From contig CAUYLG010075543.1 in the NCBI GenBank assembly GCA_963573385.1, forward strand, positions 1 through 64,000: a stretch of 64,000 bases of DNA, read 5' to 3'. Origin of the DNA: Cacajao melanocephalus (taxonomy: Eukaryota; Chordata; Mammalia; Primates; Pitheciidae). The notes under the pieces are model-generated. The model worked only from the letters and a program-made list of their open reading frames with translations. It was not told the DNA's origin and searched no databases. The translations under genes were made by a program, and so were the position numbers. Of this stretch, positions 1 through 15,560 are shown piece after piece (the stretch's first letter is position 1; every line of letters starts with the position of its first letter).

Positions 1-1216
<1,216 letters not shown>

Positions 1217-1218
1217 GC

Positions 1219-1364
1219 ACAGCATTCTCAAACCTTAACGTGTACATGAACCATAGGAAGATCTTGTTAAAATGCAGAACATGACCAGTGGGTCTGGGAT
1301 GGCCCCGAGATGCAATGTAGGTGATGCCCATGCTGCCAGACTGGGGATCATGGACCCTAGACCA
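1219..1364. mobile_element. Non-autonomous hAT-Charlie (MER-type) fragment
   Basis: It has the layout of a short hAT element: a TIR-like ATTCTCAAACC start, GATCTTGTTAAAATGCAGA, CCAGTGGGTCTGGGATGG and GTGATGCCCATGCTGCC. The family resemblance is clear but the exact subfamily was not settled. Confidence 0.55.
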
Positions 1365-2249
1365 AGGCACTAAAGGCAGGGGTCATATGACCTTTCAGAG
1401 AGCCATAGAAGGTTCAGCCACCTCTCTTCGATGGTCTTATTTGGCATGTGTTGTACTGGGGCACAAAACTCCCTGGGTTTTTCTGTCTGCAGAGCAAAGT
1501 TTGAGAAAATGAGGGTCCAGGTGAAATCAGTAATTTGGGGAAAGTGAGAATTCCCATGGGTGTGGTCTGCAGCCTTTATACACCGCCAGGAACTGTCTGT
1601 GGGTGGCCCCAGTGTCATACTTCATTCGCAACAGATTTTAAGTCTTCATAAAGAGGAGAGATACATGTCATAACTGTACTGGGGACATAACTGCTGTTCT
1701 TAGATTTTAATTCATAATGTTTAACATACGGAAATCAGCCTCTGACTAGACATTTATGCCTGAGACCAGAAAATGATCGCTTTAGAGCCTGGTGGGTCAG
1801 CTTTCCTTGTTCTTCCTGCCCCTGGCATGCTTATGCCTTTGTCCTGTTCTTCAGTTCCTAAGTCAGTGTGTACGTGGGAGCCGCTGGAAATAAATGGCTG
1901 TAACTGGGGTGAGCACCCGTATGGGGGTGCTGCCTCATTGCCCCTCTTTAAAGACCTGAAAACCATCTGCTTTTTCCCAAAGTGGGGTCTCTTCCACTTA
2001 TCACCTTGGAGGATTCATTCATTTTCATTCCCTTGTCCAGTGTTTTGTGAGCATCTCTTCTCTGTCAGGAGCAAACTATGCCCCAGCCAAACCGGGATGA
2101 GAACACAGACGTGTCCCTGCTGCCCTGACATTTCATATCAGAAAACTGTTATTGGAAGTCACTGGCCTCCCCGCTTATCTGAGGCCTAAATCTCCTGTAA
2201 ACCATGACCAACCTCCTCAGCCTTCCTCATCCTCTAATCAAGCATCTAG

Positions 2250-2263
2250 CCAATGATCATTGG
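2250..2263. other. Perfect 14-bp palindrome with CCAAT/ATTGG ends
   Basis: CCAATGATCATTGG is self-complementary. It sits in sequence with no recognised repeat. It could be chance; no function is claimed. Confidence 0.9.
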
Positions 2264-2462
2264 ATGCAGGTTGTTACTTCTTTCAGATTTTGAGGGAAAA
2301 ACTCCTTCTAGCATTTCCCACCATGGTCTTCTGTCCTTTGTACGTACTCCAAATATGGCTTTAAATTATAAGGGGAGTCATCTGTTTCCCTGAAGACTGA
2401 TGATATTAGCCCTTTAGTTTGTCTCATGATAATTGCTCCATTCCTTCTTTGAATTCATCTTA

Positions 2463-2787
<325 letters not shown>

Positions 2788-3290
2788 TTACAGCATCTCC
2801 TTCCATGTCGTAGGGTGTCAGGTGGCTTCTGAGTGACCAGTGGCATGTGTCTGAGGATGCTGCTATTAGGGGATAGTATATCAGCATGTTCTCAAAGCAC
2901 CGATAGACTCTGGGCATTGGCAAATAATGAGTCTTAATGGCAGGCAGGATTGGATTTGGATGCTCTCTCCAAGGTATTAGTTGAGATCTACAGGCCCTCT
3001 GGACAAACACTATCCCCCTCACTGGACTTCCACAGTGCTTTTATTTTCAGAACTTGACCCATTTTCTGCCTATTGAGTCACAGACTTGAAGATCTGTCTG
3101 CTGGGTACTGTTAGTCATTTTATTTACAAAACTGTGTGGCCTTACCTAGCATAGTGGTTTTCAGACATTTTGGTCTCCAGATCTTTTACATTCTTAGAAG
3201 TGACTGAGGACTCCAAAGAGCTTTTGTCGACTGGGTTATATCTATTGATATTTAATGCATTAAATTAAAACTGAGGAATTAAAAAATATA

Positions 3291-3600
3291 GCCAGGTGGG
3301 GTGGCTCATGCCTATAATCAACACTTTGGGAGGCCGAGGCAGGCGGATCACTTGAGGTCAGGAGTTCAAGACCAGCCTGGCCAACATGGCAAAACCCTAT
3401 CTCTACTAAAAATACAAAAATTAGCCGGCCATAGTGGTGGGCGCCTATAATCTCAGCTATTCAGGAGGCTGAGGCCGGAGAATCGCTTGAATCCAGGTGG
3501 TGGAAGTTGCGGTGAGCCGAGATTGTGCTAGTGCACTCCAGCCTGGGCAACAGAGTGAGATTACGTCTCAAAAAAGAAAAGAAAAGAAAAGAAAAGAAAT
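3291..3600 (+). mobile_element. Alu inserted in the hAT-Charlie element
   Basis: Alu body with a GAAAA-repeat tail. The TSD is the TAAAAAATATA copies at 3280-3290 and 3600-3610. It splits the transposon, so it is younger. Confidence 0.95.
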
Positions 3601-3699
3601 AAAAAATATAAATTCATTTATTAGTAAACCCAATAAACTCATCACATGTTAACATAAGAATGCCTTTTCAGTGAACAATAATTATAGTTCTAAAACAAA

Positions 3700-4720
3700 A
3701 CAAAATAGAAGAGTGGCATTGTTTTCATTTTTACAAATTTCTTTAATGTCTGGTTGAAAAGAAGACAGCTGGATTTTTACATTTGCTTTTGCATTCAATC
3801 TGTTGCAATATGTTGTTTTGGTTGAAGTCTAAGAACTGAATTCAGCCTCAATAGATACTTAGTTGAAAATGGGAGAAATGTTTTAATAGCCTTTCAGATA
3901 ATTGCGGATATTCTTTAAAATACTCCAAAATTTGACATGTGATAGATTCTTAAATGTTAATTGAATGTGGACTCTGAAGCCATATCAAACGCTTGCAATC
4001 TGTTCCGTTACATTCTATTGGCCTCTTCCATTACAGTCTATTGGTCTGTGTTGTGTTTTGGATCTTTTACCCATGAATGGGTTTGATAACATCACACATC
4101 GGTTCTTTGGAAAACGCTGGATCACTGAGTTATACGGAACTTCCAACTGTTGATGCATTTCATTTTACAATATCAAAAAATCACAGCTGGTCATCAGAAA
4201 AGTCTTTAAATATTGGGAATCTGTGAAGCTTGTAACGGGAAATAAAAGTTTTCCAGAATTCTAATTTGTTTTTGAAAGCTCAGATTCTATCTCTGACAAC
4301 AAAAACTGTTGGTTGTTTTCCTTGAAGTCACAGGCTCACTTTGTTCATTTGAGAGAAAATGTCTGCCAGATAGCCAAGTCTGAATAACCATAGTTTGTCT
4401 TTCAATGTATTCTTTTTTAAGGAAAAAGGGTGTTCCATGAAAAATGGATGACTTCAGGTCATGGCGAACGACTGCCCAAGTGGTGCTTCCCGTGTGCAGC
4501 AGAGGATTTGGTGCGCACATTCCATTCTGTCAGACAGAATGTTACAAAGATGTGCACTCCAGGGTTGAGAGTTCATTCATCAAATTTTAATTTTTACCGC
4601 TGCATCAAGGACATTCTGCATGAAACTGACATATTTTTCCTCTCTACAAATGCCTAATAATGGTGATGATTCCCAGTCTACTGCCTCACAGCCGCAGCTT
4701 TGGCTCTTACCGAGGCATCA
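3700..4720 (-). pseudogene. Fossil hAT transposase
   Basis: On the minus strand, around 4340-4370, one frame reads LADIFSQMNKVSL followed after a stop by LQGKQ. This is the pattern seen in hAT transposases of the ZBED/FAM200-like group, where a LADIF..MN..N.SLQG block lies in the catalytic domain. Further on are stretches such as AFKNKLEFWK and RFPIF. The frame is broken by several stops and shifts, so no protein is expected. It lies inside the hAT-Charlie element, which supports the call. This is a dead mammalian DNA transposon gene, not a domesticated one. Confidence 0.7.
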
Positions 4721-4887
4721 GAAGTTTTTCTTAACATTGTTTTCACATCTTTGGTGTCCGTGTTAACAGAGTGGAAAAGGCACATCATATCTTCATATTA
4801 TTATTAAATTGTTTTGACCTCATAGACCTCCTGAAAGGATCTCAGGGACACCCCGGTAGGTCTGGAAATCACATTTTGAGATCCTCT

Positions 4888-5929
4888 TTTCTGGTTCAGA
4901 CCTTGCCTCTAACCCTTTTTTTCTAGACCTCTGTTTTTACTTGTTTACCTTAACCCATTATTCTGAGCACCCTGAATTTGGTTTTGAATAATTCGGTTTT
5001 TTCTGTCTTTGACTTTGAAAACCCATGTTGTAGCCTCTCCTCTGTGGTGATTCCTTGAATGGCTTCCTTGTAACAGCTCTGGGTCTATCTGCTAAAAGCG
5101 GATTTGACAAGCTCCCCATCTTTATCTGCTCCTTGGTCCCCTCAACCCCATCTCCTCCATTTCCACCCATACCCCCAGCCCCAACGTGGGATCAGCAGTC
5201 TCCCTTATTATTCCCAAGCCACTTTCTCTCCCTTTCCTTCTCTGCCAGCAGCCCACAGAGGGCCAGGTTAGAAATGAACTGAACATTCCCCCAAATCCTG
5301 TTGAAAGATAAAATGAAAGGCTGCTGATTAAAATTACAGAAATATTCTAAAGTGGTTAAATCCAACCTTTCTGATAAACATTGTTGCAAGCTTTCTGGAC
5401 AGTATAAAGAAGGAAATTGAGCAGCTGCTTTTCAGGAAATTGGTTGGCTTCCCTGGGCTTCATGTCTTGGGCTCCCCCCAGGGCCTGGGACCTTCTTGCA
5501 GGAAAGCCTGAGAATTTGCCTTTGGATCTTTATGTTGGGAAGACAGTGATAATGGTGGGGAGGAAGCCAGATTATAGGAGTCAAGGAGGAGCTTAGGCAA
5601 CCTGTGTGGCTTCCCTTTTTTTGATAAGTTTGTCATTGAAAAGAAGGATAAAGTGGAATGGTACTGAGTGTAAAATTCGGTCAAAAGAAAGGCTTTTGCT
5701 TCTAGAGCAGAGGATGCATCACATTGAAATAGGCTGAGGGAAAGAAACTGGCAGCTGGAGCGGTGGGAGCTGTCAGAATGGTTAGGTGGGGTGTAATTAA
5801 CAGATGAAGGTCTTGGAGGGGATGGAATCAACAGAGGTGAGGACAGCTGCAGAGAAGGGGAGGAAACCTTCCTTTACTGAGCAAGTGATGTCAGGCAAAC
5901 GGCTTGACAGAGGTACTTTACATTTTAGA
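4888..5929. other. Unassigned intron
   Basis: No gene or clear repeat except a weak MIR/L2-type fragment near 5865-5930 (TTTACTGAGCAAGTGATG). The open frames here lack any recognised domain. Confidence 0.5.
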
Positions 5930-5934
5930 ATGGA

Positions 5935-6690
5935 GGTGAAATTGATATAACATAAAATTAACTGTTTTAAGGTGAACTATTCAATGGTGTTAAGTACATT
6001 TAGTTTCATGCAGCCATCACTTATGTCTAGTTCCAAAACATTCTCATCACTCCCAAAATAAAGCCCCATATTCATTAAGTAGTTACTCCCCATTCATCCC
6101 CTCCCCCAACTATTGTCAACCACCAATCTGTATTCTGTCTCTGTGGATTTATTGTTCTAGATGTTTCATATAAATGGAATAATATTAAATGGACCTTTTG
6201 TGTCTGCTTCTTTCACTCAGCATAATGTTTTCTGCCTCATTCATTTTGCAGCATGTATCAGTGCTTCCCTACTTTATATGGCTGAGTAATGTTCCATTGT
6301 ATGGATATACCACAAGGTCTGTTTATCACTGATAGACATTTGAGTTTTTTCTACCTTTTGGCTATTGTGGTTAATGCTGCTATGAACATGTCTGTACAAG
6401 TATTTGTTTGAGTCCTTGTTTTCAGTTCTTTTGGGTGAATAACTAAGGAGTAGAATTGCTGGGTCACATGCTAATTCTGTTTTACTTTTTGAGGAATTCC
6501 CAAAGTGTTTTTCACAGTGGCTGAAACATTTTGCATTCCTACCAGCAATGTACAAGTGTTCTAGTATTTCCACATACAAACACTTATTATTTTTTTATTT
6601 TTATTTTTATTCTTGCCATCCTTGTGAGTGTGAATTGGTTTCTTGTGCTTTTGACGTGTACGTCTCTAACGGCCAATGATGCTATGTTAA
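5935..6690 (-). mobile_element. Old L1 (L1M) 3' fragment, antisense
   Basis: Runs antisense through the L1 3' region into the end of ORF2. The minus-strand frame at 6274-6579 includes HCEKHFGN, DSNKYLYRHV and WYIHTMEHYSAI, the usual ORF2 C-terminal signature. It is diverged and 5' truncated. Confidence 0.88.
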
Positions 6691-6740
6691 AGGATTTTGA
6701 AAAAAATATTATAAGTGTTTTATGTCTTTGGAAAAAATGA

Positions 6741-8061
6741 GGTTCCCCAACCAAATTGAATTCCAACCATATGCTGTTTGTCCATGAGGCAGATATGGGT
6801 TACAGGGCGAGAAACAATAGTGGACATCACTTTGTTGAATTGCTTGAGAGCGGCACTCACGGAAATACTGGATTGCTTTGCTTTGATTGGAGGTAGCTTA
6901 TTGAGTTTTCCTGGGCTGTCTTGAATATTGGCCTAGGCTAGGGCAGAGCTAGCATATCTGTTCATTCTCAGGTTATGCCTTGTCTGAGAATCTTTTACAA
7001 GGCTGGTTTATTTCTAGGGAATGTAAAATAAAGCAAATTCAGAGAAGATGGTACCCTAATATTGCCTTGACCCAAAAGGAAGCCACCACCACCATGGGAA
7101 AAGGGCAGGTCACACCTCACACCCAGCATCTGTCAGGCTGTCATGAACGCTCGTATGGGTTTCTTCCTTTAGATTGCCTTTTCCTTGTACTCAAAGAATA
7201 ATCCCAAGAAACTTGGCCTAAACTCACATGTCTGTTACTGATCGGTAACAGGGGAATCATTCTGTGCTCAATTTTCTTTCACGTAATGAGTATTTTAAGG
7301 CTAAGATCAGCATTTAATTGAGCCACAGGCATTAGTCATTTCCAAGTTCACAGCAGAGGAGAGTTTCTAGTTTAATGATAGTTCTGTGGTTAAATAGGAT
7401 ATTTCCAAGTCAATAAGGGATACAGAAGCTGACTCCAGAAGGGAATGAGAAAGCTTCTTCTGGAATACTGCAGCTGCTCAGTAATGGACAAACCCAGCAA
7501 GGTTGCTACAGGCCTTCTTGTGCCGTTGCCGTGAATACAGTCATCTCTCTTCTTTGTGACTGTAGTTAGCTTCTGTGCAATTTCTGGGCAGAAAATTTGA
7601 GCTGTGTCTCAATCCTCAGACAGAAGTAGTTACATGATATGTGCAATGGGATATCATTTAGGGCTCGAATGGAGAGAGAAAGGCACAAGGGACTCTAGCA
7701 TGACAGTCTTCCTGGGAATCTGAAGAGGCCCTGGCAAATGTGGAATGTCCCAGAGTTCAAAGGTCATTGATTATGTAGGATATCAGAGCTGTCATTTATG
7801 CATTTTGTTTCTGCACAGTGACGATATTTTGGCAGGAATCTGGGGTAACATTGAAGTATATGAACAGAGTTAGCACCTGTAGCTGCTTATAGAATACCAT
7901 TTATATATTTCATAAATAATTATGCACATGTGTTTAGGTCTATTATCTACAGAAAAACTTTAAAATTTTTTCCTTTCCTCTTCATTCTATCTCCACATTT
8001 CAGTTCAATAAGTGCTTTTTTAACTTCTTTATTGTGTTTTTCATTTTTCCTTTCTATTAAC
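6741..8061. other. Unassigned intron
   Basis: No gene, promoter or clear repeat recognised across this stretch. Confidence 0.45.
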
Positions 8062-8076
8062 CTTCTTCATTTCTTT

Positions 8077-8360
8077 TTTATTTAAGATTTGAGGTCTCAC
8101 TCTGTCACCCATGCTGGAGTGCAGTGGTGTGATTACTGCAGCCTTGACCTCTCAGACTCAATCAATCCTCCTGCTTCAGTCTCCTGAGTAGCTAGGGCCA
8201 CACGCACATACCACTTATGTCCAGCTTATTTTTTAGTTTTTGTAGTGACAGGGTATCCCTATTACCCAGGCTGGTCTCGAACTCCTGGGCTCAAGGAATT
8301 CTTCTGCCTTGGCCTCTCAGAGTGTTTGGGATTACAGGCATGAGCCATTGCACCTGGCCT
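8077..8360 (-). mobile_element. Old Alu (AluJ-like), antisense
   Basis: Antisense Alu with many changes. Flanking copies of CTTCTTCATTTCTTT at 8062-8076 and 8361-8375 form a perfect 15-bp TSD, unusually well kept for a diverged copy. Confidence 0.95.
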
Positions 8361-8375
8361 CTTCTTCATTTCTTT

Positions 8376-11085
8376 ACATGCTGTCTGGTTAGTATTTTAC
8401 CTTCACCTTTTTGTTGTAATTCTTTGGTCTCAGTTTGGTTTCCTGTAGATGTAAGTACTGGTAAGCAAAATACTACAGGTGTGAGTAATGGACAGTTGAA
8501 CAAAATCATACACATTAGGCAAATTAAATGTTAATACCAGAAGTATTAATGTTGAGTTGAAGGTAAAATGTTAAAGGGATGAGTTCTATGTTATGAAAGC
8601 ACCAATGGAAGTGATGATGAAACAGTCTTCTGAGGACGTGTGGTAGGGGTCTGGATGGAAAAAGAGCCTTTGACAAGGTGAGTGGCTGAGTGGCAAGGGT
8701 CGTGGCTAGCTTGGAGTTGGAGGAGATCAAGGGTGGAGTTTCACTGCAGACAGTGGGAGCCTGCAGGATCCAGTCACTTATTGTCAGGCTTGAACTATTT
8801 TCATTGATTTTTCAGCCAAAGCTTGTTCCTCTATTGTTAGGATTTCTTCACACATGGTAGATTTGGGGATTAAAAAAAAGATATTATGTTGTGGTATCTA
8901 AAATCAAAAGCAGCAGGCAGGCTTGCCTTTTGTCTGAAGGGCTTTCTCAGGTTGCTAAAATAAATGAGACTGTGAGAAGTATGGGCTTCCATATTTAGAT
9001 TAGCATAATATTATACATCAGTCTTCTACCAGAAGGACAATCCATTTTGCAATTTAATCCACAGACTGCTAATGAGATGTCAGTCCCACTGCTGTGCCCT
9101 GGTAGGAAGCATCTCCCACCTGCCATAGCCCTGGGACATGGACATTTTTTTTACCCGAATTCTCCAATGGAACACTGAGGCTCTAGGGAATTCAGTGACA
9201 CAATCTCAGTAAGGGTTGGAATTTAGAAAAATTTTCAGCACTGCAAAGGCACTAACATTTTCAGTTTTGTTTAGAGCAGTAAGAAGCATGGGAAGGCCTT
9301 ATTTGCATTGCCTAGTTGGAGAGATAATTCAAGGGGACAGCAAATATCTATGCGCTCCTGTCCTCAGTCCAGGTGATGTCCACATTGGCTTCCATATTTG
9401 TACAAAATCATCTGACAAAGTTGGAGGCTTCATGGCCCTGTGGAAGCCAGCAGACTTGCAGGGTAGAGATCAGGGTTCAATGTCTGACACCAGCATTTAC
9501 TGAAATTGCACTTCTTAATTCCCAAGAGCCTTGGTATCCCTATCAGATCCTGGGGATAACAGAAATATCTATGTCATTGGACTGTGGTGGGTGGGAGGTC
9601 TTGGGCTGCACAAGTCCTCAAATCTGTGTAAATGCTGGAAAAATTCCTAATGGACATAGAAATGGGATCACATATGTGGAAGCACTTTGTAGAGCATTTT
9701 CCCAATAAAAGGTGGCACATGTGATGTGCAAACCATGAAAGAAGCCATTGGTTGCCTCCATCAACAGTCACCTTCTCATGGTCCTCGTTGCACTTGGCAT
9801 CCTGACCCTGTTATCCTAGGATGTTTCTGCCTCTGCTAATCCTCTTTTGAGTGACCCAGGACTCTTCTGGCCAACACAAGGGATATTAATTGGCTTTAGT
9901 GAAAATCACTGGGGCCAGACTCATGTCTGATTTCCCTCTCGGAGTTCTAATCTTGCAGGATACTTGTTGGAAGAAAGTTGATACTTAAATTTCTGAGTTC
10001 GAGTCACTAGCACATGCTCCATTCACTGGCTTGTAATATTTTTTTAAGATCTGTGTTGTGACAAGTGTTGGTGCAGCTGACCACAGAAATGTGCCCTTTG
10101 CCTCACTTTTTAGCCATTGCTTTGAAGCTCTACTCAGCTAAATGTATTTCAGTTTTGCAGTTAAAATATAATTGTTGATGTATATCAATTTTAGCTAGAA
10201 ACACTTGTGAATATCTAATCATTCCCCACCCCAAAAAGAAAGGTGATATGTAGGTCTTCTAAAAAATAGAGAAAACGTATTACTACCAGCTGGGAGTCAT
10301 AGTAGGAGAAAATAACCTAAAAAGTGTTATCATGAAGTTTTTCTTCTGAACAAAAGATTCTTTTTTAACTGAATAGAAGTAACTCAAACATCGGTACAAT
10401 CCAGTTGCCCATGCTGTTGGGCAGAAGGCAGTAGGGTAAGATTCAAAGCTATCTAGGGTGGTTTCTTCATCCTGAATTTCCTTGAGACACCAGCCCGGCA
10501 GGCTTCCTGGAGTTTTGTTCTTTGAACTTAATTCCTGTATAATAAAGGCATGGCTTTCTATTTAAATGCAAATGTCCTTAATATAGTAACACATTAAGGT
10601 GTTATCTGTTACTAAAACTGGAACAACTCAGCTTACTTGGGGGTTGGTTTCAGTAAAAGTGAGACTAGTAGATCATTCTAGAATGCAGGTGCAACTTGTA
10701 GGTATTGGCTGTAAGAACAGGGGTCTGGATTTGGGGAGGTGAAAATTGTCGGATGTGCGCCAAATCTGAGCCTCGTGTCTGGGTTTCATTTCAGAAACAG
10801 GAGAAGCTGGTGGTATTCAAATTATTCTTCTGAGGCAGAGGTTATGCCAAATAAACCAGGCTATGGTTAGAGGAGCTTCGCAGGCTCTGGGAGAATCCCT
10901 CACCTGATGACGTGGACGGCCTTGAGCCTCATTCCACGGCAAAAGTCCAGTTATGCAGCTTTTGGAGAAGACAGGAGGCACTTAGGCCAACTCATTAGAT
11001 CTTTTTCTTTTTAACATGAGCCTCTGTAACTAACACTTAGCAAAAAGAGTTTGAGGATGGCCTCCATACTGAGGCCAAGGCCAAT
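8376..11085. other. Intron with weak MIR fragments
   Basis: Apart from MIR-like stretches near 9140-9240 (antisense) and 9465-9600 (sense, ending near CCTGGGGATAACAG), nothing was recognised. Short open frames at 9216-9708 have no domain. Confidence 0.45.
9465..9600 (+). repeat. MIR fragment
   Basis: Sense MIR-like order: AGATCAGGGTTCAATGTCTG, CAGCATTTACTG, GAGCCTTGGTATCCCTATC and CTGGGGATAACAG. It is diverged. Confidence 0.5.
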
Positions 11086-11131
11086 GGCCAATCGCCTTGT
11101 AGATGGCAGCCACACTGCAAGGCGATTGGCC
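11086..11131. other. Hairpin-forming inverted repeat, 14-bp perfect arms
   Basis: Arms GGCCAATCGCCTTG (11086-11099) and CAAGGCGATTGGCC (11118-11131) are exact reverse complements with an 18-base spacer. As RNA the stem can extend by a wobble pair and two more pairs. The arms place CCAAT and ATTGG boxes symmetrically. It lies outside the recognised repeats, about 160 bp before a hAT element. Confidence 0.95.
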
Positions 11132-11288
11132 TTTGCTGCAGGCTGTGCAGGTGAATGAGGAGGTGACTTAATGTTTTTTCTAGCACCTAAATGGATCTAT
11201 GTTGGCCCAAAGATTTCCACACCCTACAGCCCCGTGACAGACATTTTCACCATCCCCATCATGAGATGGGGACACAGAGGATCTAGGG

Positions 11289-11615
11289 CAGGGGTCCCCC
11301 ACCCTGGGACACAGACTTTTACGACCAGTAGCCTGTTAGGAATCAGGCCGCATAGCAGAAAGTGAGCTGCGGGTGAGTGAGCATTACTGCCTCCTGTCAG
11401 ATCAGTGGAGGCATTAGATTCTCACAGGAGCACAAACCCTGCTGTGAACCCTGCATGCAAAGAATCTAGGTTGCGCACTCCTTATGAGGGTCTAGCTAAT
11501 GCCTGATGATCTGAGGTGGAATAGTTTCATCTACAAACCACCCTGCTACCCCTGTCCAGGAAAAAATTGTCTTCCACGAAACCAGTCCCTGGTGCCAAAA
11601 AGGTTGGGGACTGCT
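11289..11615. mobile_element. MER1-like hAT-Charlie element, near full length
   Basis: Begins CAGGGGTCCCCCACC and ends with GGTTGGGGACTGC, the inverted terminal repeats of this family. Internal landmarks are GCCTGTTAGGAATCAGGCCG, GCATTAGATTCTCACAGGAG and TTGTCTTCCACGAAACC. The flanks (ATCTAGGG before, ACTCTAGG after) look like a decayed 8-bp target duplication. Confidence 0.8.
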
Positions 11616-12166
11616 ACTCTAGGCCATTAAGCCTGGGTTTCATTTTCTCTGAATAAAAAGCCTGAATTCAATATCCTAGTCCAGGGATTACAAATGAGTT
11701 AGAAAAGAAACTACAAACATAATGGTTAAAATGTGATACATTAACCAAGGCACTTTTGAGAGGAAGATGCGAGCAGTGTTAATGTTCTTAAATTCAAAGT
11801 CGTATGCAGATTTCCTTTCTTACTCAGGATTGGAGGATTAAAGTACCACACAAAAGAAATCACTTTGTGTGAATATTTTAGATTAATAAAAACAATTCAA
11901 AAGCAAGCAAGTTTCACTTTGTTTGTGAATTTATCTAATTCTTTTGCCATTCTTGAGTTAGATATGTTGATAAGTTTCTTCCAGAGATTATTAAAATGAT
12001 TCTTTTCTAATTAATCTGGAGAAACACATTTATTAGATCTAACCTGCCTTTTGTTCAATGTTAAAATAATGAAAGCAACAAGGATTTAATGAGGTAACAA
12101 TTAAGATGAATGATAGGACCTTCCTACTTTTGCTGATGTTATATCAATTTGTGTGGGTATAGATTC
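11616..12166. other. Unassigned intron
   Basis: AT-rich; nothing recognised. Confidence 0.45.
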
Positions 12167-12181
12167 AATAAAGTAAGAAAT

Positions 12182-13700
<1,519 letters not shown>

Positions 13701-13734
13701 TACAGCACATCTCCTTTTATTTTCTCCTATTACG

Positions 13735-13870
13735 GAAGTGAGGCCCAACAGGAAGCTATGCAATAAATAATATAAATTACTTGCCCATGGTCAAAAAGGG
13801 AGAAGACCCAGGAACAGGGTCTCCGCAAGCAAAATAGTGTTTCCCTTTGCTATGCTGCTTTGCCATCTGT
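13735..13870 (-). repeat. MIR fragment, antisense
   Basis: GAAGTGAGGCCCAACAGGAAG, TTACTTGCCCATGGTCA and AGAAGACCCAGGAACAG follow the antisense MIR order. Confidence 0.5.
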
Positions 13871-13889
13871 GTTTCATGTTCTTCTAATG

Positions 13890-14115
13890 TAAAGAGCAGG
13901 TCTTGCCATCAGACTAGCTGGATTCAAGTGTCAGCTTTTCAATTTATGAGCTGGCAGACCTTGGTCGGTTTACTCACCCTCTCTGTACCTGTTACCTCAA
14001 CTATAAAATTGGAATAACAATAACAGCAACCTCACAGGTAGCTATGAGGATAACTGCATTTTGCAAAGCCTTTAGTACAGGGCCTGGCATTTGGGGGCCT
14101 AATAAATATTCACAG
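13890..14115 (+). repeat. MIR, nearly complete
   Basis: Long sense MIR: GAGCAGGTCTTGCCATCAGA, GGATTCAAGTG, GAGCTGGCAGACCTTGG, CTCTCTGTACCTG, AAAATTGGAATAACAATAA and AGTACAGGGCCTGGCAT, ending in AATAAATATTCA. Confidence 0.85.
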
Positions 14116-14383
14116 TGAAGATGATCATGATGATGAGAATGACACAGACTTTTTCTCTGACTAGATTGTCAGTTCTTGGAGCACATGAACTACGTTTTAT
14201 GTGTCTGCACATGTAATGCTAACCTCTTCACACAGCAATTGTTCAAGGAATATTGTGCACCCTCTAGAATAAGCGGGTGAATGCAGTAAGCATCAAGTAT
14301 CTGTGAAGGACTAAAAGCAGCATTTGAGGAAGGCTGCTCTGAAAATAGCTGGAGGAATAAGCAGAAAGGGGAAGGGGAATTAG

Positions 14384-14738
14384 GATGGTTTGAGTTGTGT
14401 CCTCCCACCCCCCAAATTTGTATGTTGAAGTCATAACCTCCAGTACTAAGAGTGTGACCATATTTAGGTAGGCTCTTTAAAGAGGTACGGTGAAATGAGG
14501 TCACTTTAAAAAGATAAGGTGAAATACAGGTGGGCTGTCATCTGATATGACTGTTTTTTTTTAATAAGAAGAGGACATTAGAATGTAGACAAACATAGAG
14601 GAAAGACTGTATGAAGACGTGGGGAGAAGACGGTCATGGGCAAACCGAGGAGAGAGGCCTCAGGAGAAACCAGCTCTGCCGACACTATCATCTCAGGCTG
14701 TGTATTCTTCAGAGCGATGAGAAAGAAAGTTCTGTTTT
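14384..14738 (+). mobile_element. MLT1-like MaLR LTR, left part
   Basis: GATGGTTTGAGTTGTGTCC start, TGTATGTTGAAGTCATAACC, GAAGACGTGGGGAGAAGACG and GAGAGAGGCCTCAGGAG. The LTR resumes after the Alu at 15035. The subfamily is not certain. Confidence 0.65.
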
Positions 14739-15100
<362 letters not shown>

Positions 15101-15389
15101 AGAAAGAGTAGGAAAGAATCCCACAATGTGTTGTTAGCACTCTGGAGTGACATGAGATCTCTGGGGCCAGGACAGCTGCAGAGAGGATTCACGCCCTACA
15201 TGGGGCTGGAACCCAGGACCATCAGATCTAAGAGTGGAAGAGGCCTTTGGGGGTCACCCCCTTCCCATTCCCACCCAGTGCAGCATGCTCCCCTCATCAC
15301 CTTTCTCAGGATGTGGTCTGAGTCCTGTCCCTCCTATCTTGTGGCTCTGAATGTCTTAAATTGTAAGACAGTCTTTACGACGAGACCCA

Positions 15390-15560
15390 ATCTGAGCTTC
15401 TCTGCGTCTGATGAGTTGTGTGACCTTCAGCAAGCTACTTAAATTCTCTGATTTGTTTCTTTATTTGTGAAATGGAAAAATCATACCTATCTTGGAAGAG
15501 TGCTGTGAGGATTAAATGAAAGAAGCCTCCCGTGATACCTGGCATGTGGCAGGGCTTTCG
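15390..15560 (+). repeat. MIR fragment
   Basis: GAGTTGTGTGACCTTCAGCA, AGCTACTTAAATTCTCTG, TGTGAAATGGAAAAATCATA and GTGAGGATTAAATGAAAG, then CCTGGCATGTGGCAGG. Confidence 0.8.

Larger units (their letters stand above)
3152..4887 (-). mobile_element. hAT-Charlie DNA transposon, interrupted by an Alu
   Basis: The ends are imperfect inverted repeats of the hAT-Charlie kind (AGTGGTTTTCAGAC on the left, a diverged ACATTTTGAGATCC on the right). Between them is about 1.4 kb of element sequence once the Alu at 3291-3600 is removed. The element is on the minus strand and carries a decayed transposase (separate entry). No clear 8-bp target duplication was found. Confidence 0.75.
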
